Part shown: positions 36,961 to 44,922 of the stretch, piece after piece
How the letters are laid out: the number at the start of each line of letters is the position of its first letter
How positions within the stretch are numbered: position 1 is the first letter of the stretch
Notes under the pieces: model-generated
Databases searched by the model: none
Seen by the model: only the letters and a program-made list of their open reading frames with translations
Told to the model about the DNA's origin: nothing
Translations under genes and position numbers: made by a program
Origin: Gammaproteobacteria bacterium HGW-Gammaproteobacteria-15
Lineage (GTDB): Bacteria; Pseudomonadota; Gammaproteobacteria; Enterobacterales; Alteromonadaceae
NCBI GenBank assembly: GCA_002840125.1
Contig: PGZF01000005.1
Span: 248,001 to 312,000 of the forward strand
Direction: 5' to 3'
Length of the DNA: 64,000 bases

Positions 36961-38178
36961 ATGCAGCAGCAGATCAGCGCGTTGTATCAGCAGCAGTCGC
37001 GTAAAGTGCTGGCTACGCTAATCCGCCTGCTGGGCGATTTTGACTTAGCCGAAGAAGCACTGCACGAAGCCTTTCATGCCGCGTTGCAGCAATGGCCAAG
37101 GGATGGCATACCCGCCAACCCAAGCGCCTGGCTGGTGTCGGCCGGGCGTTTTAAAGCCATAGATCAGCTGCGTAAAACGGCGCGCTTAACCCGGTTGCCG
37201 GATGAGATCTTAGCGCAGCTAAGCGCGGAAGAGGCGCCGGACGCTGAGCCGATAAGTGACGACCAGCTGCGGTTAATCTTTACCTGCTGCCACCCCAGTT
37301 TAGCCGCCGATGCGCAGCTGGCCCTGACACTGCGCGAAGTATGCGGTTTAACCACCGAGCAAATTGCCAGCGCCTTTTTAACCAGCCCAGCCACAGTGGC
37401 GCAGCGCATAGTGCGTGCCAAAAGCAAAATACGCGATGCGCGTATTCCGTACGAAGTGCCACCGCCTGCAGAATTACCGCAACGGCTTGATGCCGTACTG
37501 CAGGTAATTTATTTGTTGTTTAACGAGGGGTATTCGGCTTCCAGCGGCATGCAATTGCTGGATATCAGCTTAAGTGATGAAGCCATCCGCCTGGGCAGCT
37601 TAATGCTGCAACTGCTGCCCGACGCTGAAACCGCAGGTTTGCTGGCACTGATGCTGTTGCAACATGCCAGACGCAACGCCCGCATCAGCGCCAACGGCGA
37701 GCTGGTATTGCTGCCCCAGCAAAACCGCAGCTTATGGCAACAGCATGAAATAGAGGAAGGCAGTGAGCTGGTGCAATGGGCGCTACGCACCCGCCGTATT
37801 GGCCCTTATACGCTGCAGGCCGCTATTGCCGCCATTCACAGTGAAGCACCCAGCGCAGAGCACACCGACTGGCATGAAATTACCGGCTTATATAATTTAC
37901 TGCTGCAGGCTGACCCGTCGCCGGTTGTCGCCCTAAACCGCGCTGTAGCCATTGCCATGCGCGATGGCGCTGCCGCCGGGTTGGCGCTGATTAGCGAGTT
38001 GGAACAGCAAGGTGAGCTAAACCAATACCATTTGTTATATGCCGCCAAAGCTGAGCTGCTGCGCCAGCTTGGCCTTACAGCTGAAGCGCTTAAGGCCTAC
38101 CAGCAAGCGCTAAGCCATTGCAAACAGGCGCCGGAACAACGCTTTTTACAGCAGCAAATAGCGGCATTACAACGCTGA
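36961..38178 (+). CDS. ECF sigma factor with long C-terminal domain (ECF42-like)
   Basis: 405 residues. Sigma region 2 ([22 protein letters not shown]...[20 protein letters not shown]) and region 4 ([19 protein letters not shown]...[11 protein letters not shown]) are followed by about 230 helical residues ([18 protein letters not shown]...[16 protein letters not shown]), including TPR-like helices. This extension and the upstream DGPF gene are typical of the ECF42 group, which lacks a conventional anti-sigma factor. It probably directs transcription of its own small operon. ATG 36961 is preferred; a TTG at 36928 would overlap the upstream gene. Confidence 0.85.
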   Translation: MQQQISALYQQQSRKVLATLIRLLGDFDLAEEALHEAFHAALQQWPRDGIPANPSAWLVSAGRFKAIDQLRKTARLTRLPDEILAQLSAEEAPDAEPISDDQLRLIFTCCHPSLAADAQLALTLREVCGLTTEQIASAFLTSPATVAQRIVRAKSKIRDARIPYEVPPPAELPQRLDAVLQVIYLLFNEGYSASSGMQLLDISLSDEAIRLGSLMLQLLPDAETAGLLALMLLQHARRNARISANGELVLLPQQNRSLWQQHEIEEGSELVQWALRTRRIGPYTLQAAIAAIHSEAPSAEHTDWHEITGLYNLLLQADPSPVVALNRAVAIAMRDGAAAGLALISELEQQGELNQYHLLYAAKAELLRQLGLTAEALKAYQQALSHCKQAPEQRFLQQQIAALQR

Positions 38179-38208
38179 CAGCAGCAGGCACTGGCCCCGG
38201 TTTTTAGC

Positions 38209-38222
38209 TGAATACGTATGCA
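38209..38222. promoter_or_regulatory. MalR-like operator
   Basis: TGAATACGTATGCA differs by one base from the perfect palindrome at 25002. It lies 79 bases before the GH13 start at 38301, consistent with repression of that gene. Confidence 0.65.
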
Positions 38223-38300
38223 AAACCGCCATCAGTCTTGCTTCATAAAGGTGCACTGCTTCAGGATAGGCTACCCAAGTGTCAGCGGACCTTTTTTGCT

Positions 38301-40163
38301 ATGTACCATAAAACCCTTATTGCCTTAACCACCCTGCTAAGCAGCCATGTTATGGCTGGCAGTTACGTTATTGAACGGCTGGAACCCGCCAACTGGTGGG
38401 CAGGTATGCAACACCCAGAACTGCAGCTGATGCTATATGGTAAAGATATCGCCCGGCTACAACCGCAGGTGCAGTATGATGGCGTAACGCTTAGCGGTGT
38501 TACCCGCACCAACAATCCTAACTACCTGTTTGTTAACCTGACATTGGCCGACAACGTAAAACCCGGCGATATTGCCCTGCATTTTCGCCACAATGGCGAA
38601 ACTGTACTAAGCCATAACTACCCGTTATTACAGCGCAGCGCCAACTCCGCCCAACGCCAGGGCTTTAACCCGGCCGATGTTATTTACCTGCTGGCACCAG
38701 ACCGCTTTGCCAACGGCAACCCAGGCAATGACAATATGCCCGGCATGCTGGAGCAAGTTAACCGGCAGGATGATAATGGCCGCCATGGCGGTGACATTGC
38801 CGGTATGCAAAATGCCCTGCCCTACATTGCAAGCATGGGTTACACCGCCATCTGGCCCATGCCGCTGACAGAAAACAACCAAAGTGCTTACTCTTACCAC
38901 GGCTATGCCGCCACTGACTTATACAATATTGATGCGCGCTATGGCACTAATCAGCAATACCGCGATTTTGTTGCAGCTGCCAATGCCAAAGGCGTTAAGG
39001 TTATTCAGGATATTATTCTGAACCATATTGGCCATCAGCACTGGTGGCTAAGCGATTTACCCGACGACAACTGGCTGAATAAGCAAGATATTCTGCAAGG
39101 TGCCCCCTTTGTTGGCACCAACCACAGCCGCAGCACTATCCAGGATCCTTACGCCAGCAAAGCCGACACCGAACTGTTTACCGACGGCTGGTTTGTCGAC
39201 ACCATGCCCGATCTTAACCAGCGCCACCCGCTACTGGCCACTTACCTTATTCAAAACAGTATCTGGTGGGTGGAATACGCTAATTTAGCCGGTATCCGCG
39301 AAGACACATACAGCTATGCCGACAAACAGTTTTTAAGCGAGTGGGCACGGCGCATTATGCTGGAATACCCCGATTTTAATATCGTTGGCGAAGAATGGAG
39401 CCCAAATCCGCTTATCGTGTCGTACTGGCAGCGCGGTAAACAAAATAAAGACGGTTATGTATCGCACACCCCGGCAATGCTGGATTTTCCGCTATACGAT
39501 GCGCTGTTAAAAGCACTAACCACAGCTGAAGACTGGAACAGCGGCTGGATTGGCCTGTATGAAATGCTTAGCAACGACCATGTGTATGCCGACCCGTTTA
39601 ACCTGGTAACCTTTGAAGGCAACCACGACGCAGCCCGGCTGTTTTCCGTGCTGGATGAAGATTTTAACTTATACCGCATGGCAATCAGCTACCTGCTCAC
39701 CATGCGCGGTATACCACAAATGTTTTACGGCACCGAAATAGCCATGACCAGCCCCAAAGTACGCGACGACGGCAAAGTACGCGCCGACTTCCCCGGCGGC
39801 TGGGCCGGCGACAAGGTTAATGCCTTTACCGGTAAGGGCTTAAACGCCACGCAGAAAAACGCGCAGCAATTAGTAAAAACCCTGCTTAACTGGCGTAAAA
39901 CCGCCACCGCCATTCACCGCGGCAAGCTAATGCATTTTGCACCCGATAACGGCACCTACACTTTTTTCCGCTATAACGAAGCGCAGACGGTAATGGTGGT
40001 AATGAATAAACAAACCAAAGCAGTAACGCTGGACTTAGTCCGTTTTAGCGAAGTACTGCCACAAGGCAAAACCGCGACAGAGGTAATTACCGGCAAAAGT
40101 ATAAAGCTGGACAAACAACTCACTGTGCCAGCACGGGGCACTTTGGTGCTGGATATTCGTTAA
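38301..40163 (+). CDS. GH13 alpha-amylase family enzyme with N-terminal Ig-like domain (cyclomaltodextrinase/neopullulanase type)
   Basis: 620 residues. ATG 38301 begins a signal peptide (LIALTTLLSSHVMA). Residues 20-110 form the N-terminal domain of cyclomaltodextrinases (IERLEPANWWAGMQHPELQL). The GH13 barrel has DIILNHIG (region I), Asp335 (GIREDTY), Glu364 (IVGEEW) and Asp443 (EGNHDAAR). The aspartate in GIRED is shifted from the canonical GFRxD wording but aligned. The enzyme probably opens cyclodextrins or cuts maltodextrins in the periplasm. The operator at 38209 links it to the other alpha-glucan genes. Confidence 0.9.
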   Translation: MYHKTLIALTTLLSSHVMAGSYVIERLEPANWWAGMQHPELQLMLYGKDIARLQPQVQYDGVTLSGVTRTNNPNYLFVNLTLADNVKPGDIALHFRHNGETVLSHNYPLLQRSANSAQRQGFNPADVIYLLAPDRFANGNPGNDNMPGMLEQVNRQDDNGRHGGDIAGMQNALPYIASMGYTAIWPMPLTENNQSAYSYHGYAATDLYNIDARYGTNQQYRDFVAAANAKGVKVIQDIILNHIGHQHWWLSDLPDDNWLNKQDILQGAPFVGTNHSRSTIQDPYASKADTELFTDGWFVDTMPDLNQRHPLLATYLIQNSIWWVEYANLAGIREDTYSYADKQFLSEWARRIMLEYPDFNIVGEEWSPNPLIVSYWQRGKQNKDGYVSHTPAMLDFPLYDALLKALTTAEDWNSGWIGLYEMLSNDHVYADPFNLVTFEGNHDAARLFSVLDEDFNLYRMAISYLLTMRGIPQMFYGTEIAMTSPKVRDDGKVRADFPGGWAGDKVNAFTGKGLNATQKNAQQLVKTLLNWRKTATAIHRGKLMHFAPDNGTYTFFRYNEAQTVMVVMNKQTKAVTLDLVRFSEVLPQGKTATEVITGKSIKLDKQLTVPARGTLVLDIR

Positions 40164-40169
40164 CCTTCA

Positions 40170-40203
40170 ACACTCCACAGCGGCGAAAGCCGCTGTGGAG
40201 TGT
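40170..40203 (+). terminator. Strong GAAA-tetraloop hairpin after the GH13 gene
   Basis: A perfect 15-bp stem (ACACTCCACAGCGGC and its complement) closed by a GAAA tetraloop begins seven bases after the stop codon. Only a weak T run (GCTTTCC) follows, so it may end transcription or protect the transcript end. Confidence 0.7.
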
Positions 40204-40532
40204 GCTTTCCTCACTGACTTTCGCAACAAATCAGCACTGTATAAACTACTGTAAATTACACCCAAATTTGTTAATAAGTTAATCGCGAGTTTGAACCCCG
40301 CTTTCACGCAGGCACTTTTTCAGCGCAGTACAAGATGTTGTTGATTAAGTGACAAATGTTGGCTAGTTTAGCAGGATGTAAAAATATGATAGAAGGGTGA
40401 AACTCGCGGTGAAAGCAGGAGTTTTGCCTTCTAATAATATTGTTATGCAATCTGTAATTCAGTGCAGCTGCATTAAATAAAACTACGCATAGCCAACAAG
40501 GCATTCGTCACTTCCATAGGGAGAACCATTAA
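40204..40532. other. Intergenic lead-in to the cassette array, with crossing complementary segments
   Basis: No gene is seen. Two segments, CGCGAGTTT (40284-40292) and GCTTTCAC (40300-40307), are exactly complementary to AAACTCGCG (40400-40408) and GTGAAAGC (40409-40416), in crossing order. Near 40440 the sequence TTGTTATGCAA resembles the right end (GTTATGC) of the attC sites downstream and may be the left border of the first cassette. No attI site or integrase gene is visible. Confidence 0.45.
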
Positions 40533-40937
40533 ATGAGTTCAATTGAAACGATCTACGAAAACATCAAAAGAATACAGGTGTCATCGCAACAAATGCATGA
40601 CTACATCAACGGACTAAGCGAAAGCGATTATGCATTATTGGCGTCAGCATTCATTCTCGGACGCTCTGGCTGGGAGCGCAGTTATGAAGATAGCAATGAT
40701 TTCCATAGATTTATTGAAGAAAAAGCCTCTGAAGGAATAAACGTCGATCAAAAAATGCTAGACGATAAATTTTTATCAATGGCCGACAAAAACAAGCAGT
40801 TCAGCATTACTCATGAGTATGAAAAATCAGACATTTCAAAAGCCAATGGGATTTATAGGCATAATTGGCTATCAAGTAAAACCAACTTGATTACTGAGGT
40901 CGAGAAAGGAATTAAAATGTTGCGAGAAATACAATAA
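40533..40937 (+). CDS. Cassette 1: hypothetical protein
   Basis: 134 residues, mostly helical and acidic, without signal peptide or membrane segment. Recognisable stretches are DYALLASAFILGRSGWERSYED and EKGIKMLREIQ at the end. I recognise no family with confidence; the helix before GRSGWE recalls DUF3775, but weakly. GGGAGAACC lies upstream of the ATG. The stop codon is followed after 12 bases by attC1, so this is a single-gene cassette. Function unknown. Confidence 0.75.
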   Translation: MSSIETIYENIKRIQVSSQQMHDYINGLSESDYALLASAFILGRSGWERSYEDSNDFHRFIEEKASEGINVDQKMLDDKFLSMADKNKQFSITHEYEKSDISKANGIYRHNWLSSKTNLITEVEKGIKMLREIQ

Positions 40938-40949
40938 GCTGAGCATGCG

Positions 40950-41025
40950 GCATAACAATTGGTTCAAATCGTTCGCTTCGCTCACTGGGACGGGCTAAAG
41001 CCCGCCCCTTAACCAAACGTTATGC
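40950..41025 (+). repeat. attC site 1
   Basis: Left core GCATAAC (40950-40956), right core GTTATGC (41019-41025). The arms AATTGGTT and AACCAAAC pair around a 40-base centre that includes the hairpin CGGGCTAAAGCCCG. The size, 76 bases, is usual for attC. Confidence 0.85.
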
Positions 41026-41049
41026 ATTTTTGAGGGATCGAGAAACATC

Positions 41050-41589
41050 ATGACTTGGATTATATTAGGATTTCAGGTTTTATTAGCCATACTTTTTACT
41101 CTTGCATGGAACTGGATTAAGGAATTACCTGCTGCAATTCATAAGCGACATGAGCAGCTTTTTAGCCAACAGTTATCCAAAGAACTTGAATTGCTAAAGA
41201 TCAGTCAATCACAGATTCAACTGAGGAAGATTGAAAAATTTATAGACTTTGCAAAGCTGCAGCAAGATATCTTAACCAACGAGGATTTTAAGCGAAAGAT
41301 AGCCGCGAAAGATCCTAAAGCGGTAACGAGACTTAGAGAGTTAGTAGTCGAGCTAGGGATTGGTTTATTTTTCTTTGCCTCGGATGAAACCGTGCGGCGT
41401 TATGGTAGATGGAAAACTGAGTCTGCTGTTGAAGGCGCTGACCCATTTGAATTGCTTAGAGGTTTAGGTGAGTTAATGGTCGCACTTCGTCGTGATGTTG
41501 GCTATAACGAAACGAACTTAACCAGCGATGACTATCTGAGAATGTTTATAACCGACTGGGATAAAATGCTTGCGAGAGAAAATGCATAA
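41050..41589 (+). CDS. Cassette 2: membrane-anchored hypothetical protein
   Basis: 179 residues with one N-terminal transmembrane segment (WIILGFQVLLAILFTLAW) and a cytoplasmic, probably coiled-coil helix (RHEQLFSQQLSKELELLKI). The rest is helical (ELVVELGIGLFFFASDETVRRY). No family is recognised; such anchored coiled-coil proteins are frequent in cassettes. The stop codon TAA lies inside the left core of attC2. Possible roles include a cell envelope or defence function, but nothing in the sequence decides. Confidence 0.75.
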   Translation: MTWIILGFQVLLAILFTLAWNWIKELPAAIHKRHEQLFSQQLSKELELLKISQSQIQLRKIEKFIDFAKLQQDILTNEDFKRKIAAKDPKAVTRLRELVVELGIGLFFFASDETVRRYGRWKTESAVEGADPFELLRGLGELMVALRRDVGYNETNLTSDDYLRMFITDWDKMLARENA

Positions 41590-41673
41590 CAATGCGCATC
41601 ACTCGTTCCCTACGGTCGCTGGGACGCCAAACCCGCTGGCGCGTTTTTTTCGCCCGTGTGCGCGGCGTTATGC
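41584..41673 (+). repeat. attC site 2
   Basis: Left core GCATAAC (41584-41590), which contains the cassette 2 stop codon, and right core GTTATGC (41667-41673). The inner arms TGCGCA and TGTGCGCG pair. 90 bases long. Confidence 0.82.
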
Positions 41674-41682
41674 ATGAGAGCT

Positions 41683-42150
41683 ATGAAGAAACTTGAACAT
41701 CTTATAGAGGAAACTCGACTCTGGAACAACGGAAAGGGCGTTGACGTCGACGCATGGATTGGTCACGAGGGGAATTTCAACCTAGCGTTAGGCTACTCCA
41801 CTATATTCTGGCCTAGATTTATGGAATTTGACGGCTATATATTTAGGGAAGGAACAAAAGCAGAAAACGTGAGAGGCTTTGAAGCACAGACACATAGCAC
41901 CAGAAAATCTGTCGAGTGTGTTATCAACCATGTTCACATTTTCGATTTCCACAACCACGAAAATGACAAAGCGAATGCAGAAAAGATCGCCTATTTGGGC
42001 AACGTTCTGAAGGAAATCTACGAAGCTAAATTGGCTTGGCAGTTTCCATCGAAGCCGTGCACTGTCTCACTATTCATGCCAGACGATCCGGAAGACCTAG
42101 AAGGATATCAACTGACGTTTTGGCAAACTAGGCATGAGACCGATGCATAA
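41683..42150 (+). CDS. Cassette 3: hypothetical protein
   Basis: 155 residues from ATG 41683 (ATG 41674 is an alternative just after attC2; the open frame further upstream runs through the attC and is not coding). It is soluble, with many aromatic residues and a HVHIFDFHNHEND stretch rich in histidine that could bind metal. I recognise no family. The stop codon overlaps the left core of attC3. Function unknown. Confidence 0.72.
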   Translation: MKKLEHLIEETRLWNNGKGVDVDAWIGHEGNFNLALGYSTIFWPRFMEFDGYIFREGTKAENVRGFEAQTHSTRKSVECVINHVHIFDFHNHENDKANAEKIAYLGNVLKEIYEAKLAWQFPSKPCTVSLFMPDDPEDLEGYQLTFWQTRHETDA

Positions 42151-42228
42151 CAAAGCCAGGCACCTCGACGGCTTTTTTGTTGCGGCTGCGCCTCCACTAC
42201 AAAGTCGCGCGTGCTGGCGGCGTTAGGC
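42145..42228 (+). repeat. attC site 3
   Basis: Left core GCATAAC (42145-42151), right core GTTAGGC (42222-42228). Inner arms GCCAGGCAC and GTGCTGGC pair with a single bulge. 84 bases. Confidence 0.85.
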
Positions 42229-42234
42229 TTCCAC

Positions 42235-42537
42235 ATGGTTACGAAAGAAGTCGCTCACAAACTCGTTCTAGAAGCAGTCTGTGGCGAATTTGATTGGCTG
42301 CCCGAAGGCGATGAAATAATAATTGCCGAAGAAAATACTATCGAGAAACCATGGGGCTGGGTCATCTTCCACACATCGAAGCTGTGGCTAGAAACCAACG
42401 ATATTAGGTACGCAATAGCGGGAAATGCACCAATCATCGTGGAGCGAGAAACAGGGAAGCTCATACCAACTGGTACAGCTATGAGCATCGAAAGATACAT
42501 TGAAAACTACGAGAGAACTGGTAGTCCGCATGCCTAA
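42235..42537 (+). CDS. Cassette 4: YrhB/Imm35-like protein
   Basis: 100 residues from ATG 42235, seven bases after attC3. The sequence IIIAEENTIEKPWGWVIFHTS, then GNAPIIVERETGKLIPTGTAMSIERYIENY, matches the YrhB domain, also called immunity protein 35. Family knowledge: such proteins neutralise polymorphic or contact-dependent toxins, though YrhB of E. coli has been described as chaperone-like. No toxin gene is in the array. A single-gene immunity cassette would make sense as a defence against neighbours. Its attC is collapsed. Confidence 0.75.
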   Translation: MVTKEVAHKLVLEAVCGEFDWLPEGDEIIIAEENTIEKPWGWVIFHTSKLWLETNDIRYAIAGNAPIIVERETGKLIPTGTAMSIERYIENYERTGSPHA

Positions 42538-42550
42538 CCAAACGTTAAGC
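42532..42550 (+). repeat. Collapsed attC site 4
   Basis: GCCTAACCAAACGTTAAGC is only 19 bases: a left-core-like GCCTAAC is joined directly to a right end that nearly repeats the right end of attC1 (AACCAAACGTTATGC). The paired arms and centre are gone, so cassettes 4 and 5 may no longer separate. Confidence 0.65.
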
Positions 42551-42574
42551 ATCACCCATCCCGAAGGAGACAAA

Positions 42575-43042
42575 ATGTCAGAATATTACGCTTTAGTGAA
42601 GTGGACTCGTGGAAAAGACGAGCCATATACTGACAATGCATATAGTCGTGGCCATGTTTGGGAGTTTGATGGAGGAGTTAGTGTACCGGCTTCGTCATCA
42701 CCTCATGTAGTACCTCTGCCATATTCGGTCGAAGCAAATGTAGATCCTGAAGAAGCATTTGTCGCTTCGTTATCAAGTTGCCATATGCTATTTTTCTTAT
42801 CAATCGCAGCACAGAAAAAGTATGTGGTTGAAAGCTATACCGATGATGCTATAGGCATTATGGAGAAAGACCAATCGGGTAAAATATCCATGACCAAGGT
42901 TACTCTGCGACCAAAAGTTGTGTTTGCTGGTGACAGGCCTCCTTCAAAAGATGAGCTTGAAAAAATGCATCATTTGTCACATGAGCAATGTTTTATTGCC
43001 AACTCGGTAAAAACAGAGGTAACCACTGAAATCAATGCTTAA
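42575..43042 (+). CDS. Cassette 5: OsmC/Ohr family protein
   Basis: 155 residues from ATG 42575, with GAAGGAGACAAA upstream. The OsmC fold is evident: SPHVVPLPYSVEANVDPEEAFVASLSSCHMLFFLS carries the first catalytic Cys, and HHLSHEQCFIANSV the second. Such enzymes reduce organic hydroperoxides through the cysteine pair. As a cassette gene it would add oxidative stress resistance. The stop codon overlaps attC5. Confidence 0.88.
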   Translation: MSEYYALVKWTRGKDEPYTDNAYSRGHVWEFDGGVSVPASSSPHVVPLPYSVEANVDPEEAFVASLSSCHMLFFLSIAAQKKYVVESYTDDAIGIMEKDQSGKISMTKVTLRPKVVFAGDRPPSKDELEKMHHLSHEQCFIANSVKTEVTTEINA

Positions 43043-43084
43043 CAAGGCCATTTACGCGACAAGCACGTGATGGCGGTGTTAGGG
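43037..43084 (+). repeat. attC site 5
   Basis: Left core GCTTAAC (43037-43043), right core GTTAGGG (43078-43084). The arms GGCCAT and ATGGC pair around TTACGCGACAAGCACGTG. 48 bases, short but complete. Confidence 0.78.
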
Positions 43085-43099
43085 AAATGAGAATCTAAA

Positions 43100-43549
43100 A
43101 TGTACAAATTTATTATCATTTATTTTATTGTTGCATCTTTATCTGGATGTGCAGGAAATTCGACGGCGGTTAGGGGGGCTGAACTAGCCAATAAAGACTT
43201 GCTTAAAGAAAGGTCGCCTTATCGTGTTGATGTAAAGGTTTTTGAAGATGGTGGGGCCGTTACGTCCACAGTTTGGGCTGGAACGAAAGGCATAAGCATC
43301 ATGGAGTCTGCCGATAATACATTGAAAAGCGATGTTTGGAAATTCTTTGAGAAACAGTGTGGGTTGCATAAATCTGATCTTCGTGAGGTGAGGGTAGTAC
43401 AACATAAGCATCCGTTTTACTATGAGGTTTGGATTTTTAACGATAAAGAATCAAAAAGAGATGATGAAACAACTGGAATATCTTTGATTCTTAATTTTTC
43501 ACCCTCGGGCGGAACAGACATTAATTTGGTTGGAAGCTGCCATCCCTAA
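43100..43549 (+). CDS. Cassette 6: lipoprotein of unknown function
   Basis: 149 residues with a lipoprotein signal (IVASLSGCAG, Cys17). After a polar stretch come strands such as SPYRVDVKVFEDGGAVTSTVW and FYYEVWIFNDKE, with two further cysteines (KQCGLHK, GSCHP) that may pair. No family is recognised. The stop codon overlaps CCCTAAC, the left core of an attC whose right half is missing. Probably attached to the outer membrane. Confidence 0.75.
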   Translation: MYKFIIIYFIVASLSGCAGNSTAVRGAELANKDLLKERSPYRVDVKVFEDGGAVTSTVWAGTKGISIMESADNTLKSDVWKFFEKQCGLHKSDLREVRVVQHKHPFYYEVWIFNDKESKRDDETTGISLILNFSPSGGTDINLVGSCHP

Positions 43550-43550
43550 C
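43544..43550 (+). repeat. Half attC site 6 (left core only)
   Basis: CCCTAAC overlaps the cassette 6 stop codon as in the other cassettes, but what follows (ACATATGAGCCTTCCC) has no matching right core. The site is cut off here. Confidence 0.55.
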
Positions 43551-44165
43551 ACATATGAGCCTTCCCGGAGTCAATAGGTAAAACCGATCTTCTGGCCGCG
43601 TCAGCGGCCAGGCCCTTCAAGATAGACTGCTTCATCTGTCATCATGGTTGCCAGGCGATAGCCTGCAACAAACACGTATCGGGCTCTCTTATCTCATGCT
43701 CAATGAGCGCCTGCTGATTTGAGCATCCTTGCTGATAGCAGGGGCTCCAGACATTCATCGGTTAACCTGTCGCTGACGTTATTCAAGATGTTGTGTTAGT
43801 TTCAAAATCAAATTTAATAAAATTAACCAGTAATTTTAAAAACTTATGTTATTCGCTGCCTCAGAAATATCAAACTAAGGTGAGAATAAATATTGATATC
43901 TAACTGGCCACCCTCCGCCATTTAATCCACACTGCCACCTCCAAACAACTTAATAAATAATCTGCAGCACAGACACCTAACAAAATAAAAAAACAATACA
44001 AACTTGCAAACACAACAAACAAATACTAAACAATATTAGCACACCTTATCAATTCAAATTTCGGCTATAGAAATTACATCTCACAAGCAATAAAAAATTT
44101 ATTTGTTTTAGAGATTTTAAAAAATAAAAACCCAGCATTATAGAAACATAATAAAAGGAGGAGTT
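43551..44165. other. Gene-free block: structured GC-rich part then AT-rich part
   Basis: No gene is seen in 615 bases. The first 240 bases hold several perfect or nearly perfect hairpins: TGGCCGC/GCGGCCA (43593-43610, loop GTCA), GTTGcCAGGC/GCCTGCAAC (43647-43669, loop GATA), CTCAT/ATGAG (43693-43707), and GAGCgCCTGCT/AGCAGGgGCTC (43705-43747) with a smaller AGCA/TGCT hairpin inside. From about 43800 the sequence becomes very AT-rich up to the lipoprotein gene. The structured part may be a non-coding RNA or the end of a mobile element. Confidence 0.5.
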
Positions 44166-44753
44166 ATGAGATATATCACATTGATTGCACTAATAATTGC
44201 TGTTACTGGATGCACTAACGTATCAACTAACCGAACTGTAGATAGCAGTGCGGCAAGGACATTTTCTATTGAGAAAATTACAGACAGCGGTAAATCAGCT
44301 CAACAACTAGATGAAGATAATCAGCAACTGATTGAGGAAAGGCTCGCGGAGGTTCTAAATTTTTGTCTTCCTCGATTGTCTGGTTTTGAGAAGAAATCAG
44401 CTGACCAGGCCAAATGGGCATACTGGTTGTCTATGAGTGGACTGGTTGCTGGTTCAGTGGCGGTACCTGCTTTGACTGCTGCAAGCCCAACTGCAAATGC
44501 CGCTTGGATTTCTGGTTTAGGTGGTTGGGCTGGAGCAACAAATTTTGCTGGGCAGGCTTTAAAAGAGTCTGGGCTAAGTGGCTCTACAATTGCGCAGACT
44601 AGAAATGATATCATTCGCAGGGTGACAGACCAGATTGAGATTGCAAGTGACGGAACGAAAACATTTGAAGAGAGAAGGAATTCGCTTATGAAAGCTAGAG
44701 CGGCTTGCGTAATGTATGAAATAGCGGTTCCAACTATAACTCCAAGTGAATAA
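44166..44753 (+). CDS. Lipoprotein of unknown function
   Basis: 195 residues with a lipoprotein signal (IIAVTGC, Cys16) and a very strong ribosome binding site (AAAAGGAGGAG). Middle residues 80-125 hold a Gly/Ala-rich hydrophobic segment (YWLSMSGLVAGSVAVPALTAAS) that could insert in a membrane, followed by a polar helix. I recognise no family. Base composition is lower in GC than the flanks and the upstream region is AT-rich, so it may have been acquired with the cassette region; no attC follows it. Confidence 0.75.
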   Translation: MRYITLIALIIAVTGCTNVSTNRTVDSSAARTFSIEKITDSGKSAQQLDEDNQQLIEERLAEVLNFCLPRLSGFEKKSADQAKWAYWLSMSGLVAGSVAVPALTAASPTANAAWISGLGGWAGATNFAGQALKESGLSGSTIAQTRNDIIRRVTDQIEIASDGTKTFEERRNSLMKARAACVMYEIAVPTITPSE

Positions 44754-44922
44754 ACCTAGCCCTTTAAAATGCCGGAAGAGTTAATCTAGCAGATTGACTC
44801 TTCCATAATAATCAGCTCTATAGAGGATACGTTGTGACTAATCAATGAGGATTCTACGCATTCAAAAAAGCTATTAGAGTATATTCAAGGTGCATAGCTT
44901 TGAACTGCAGAGTAGATAAAAT

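Larger units (their letters stand above)
40439..43550 (+). mobile_element. Integron gene cassette array without integrase (CALIN type)
   Basis: Six genes, all on the + strand, are separated by sites with the attC layout: a left core GCxTAAC at or overlapping the stop codon, a right core GTTAxGC, and inner arms that pair imperfectly. The genes have lower GC and more AGA/AGG codons than the flanks, and each has its own short leader. No intI gene is present within the 64 kb, so either the array is a detached cluster or the integrase lies far off. The left border is uncertain. Confidence 0.85.

Noticed and set aside
40304..40504. Minus-strand ORF of 66 codons in the gap before the cassettes
   Set aside because: No ribosome binding site, composition unlike neighbours, and it lies across the complementary segments; more likely chance.
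40164..40532. attI site or integrase gene ahead of the cassettes
   Set aside because: No tyrosine recombinase-like frame is present on either strand and no attI-like core is clear beyond a single TTGTTATGC.
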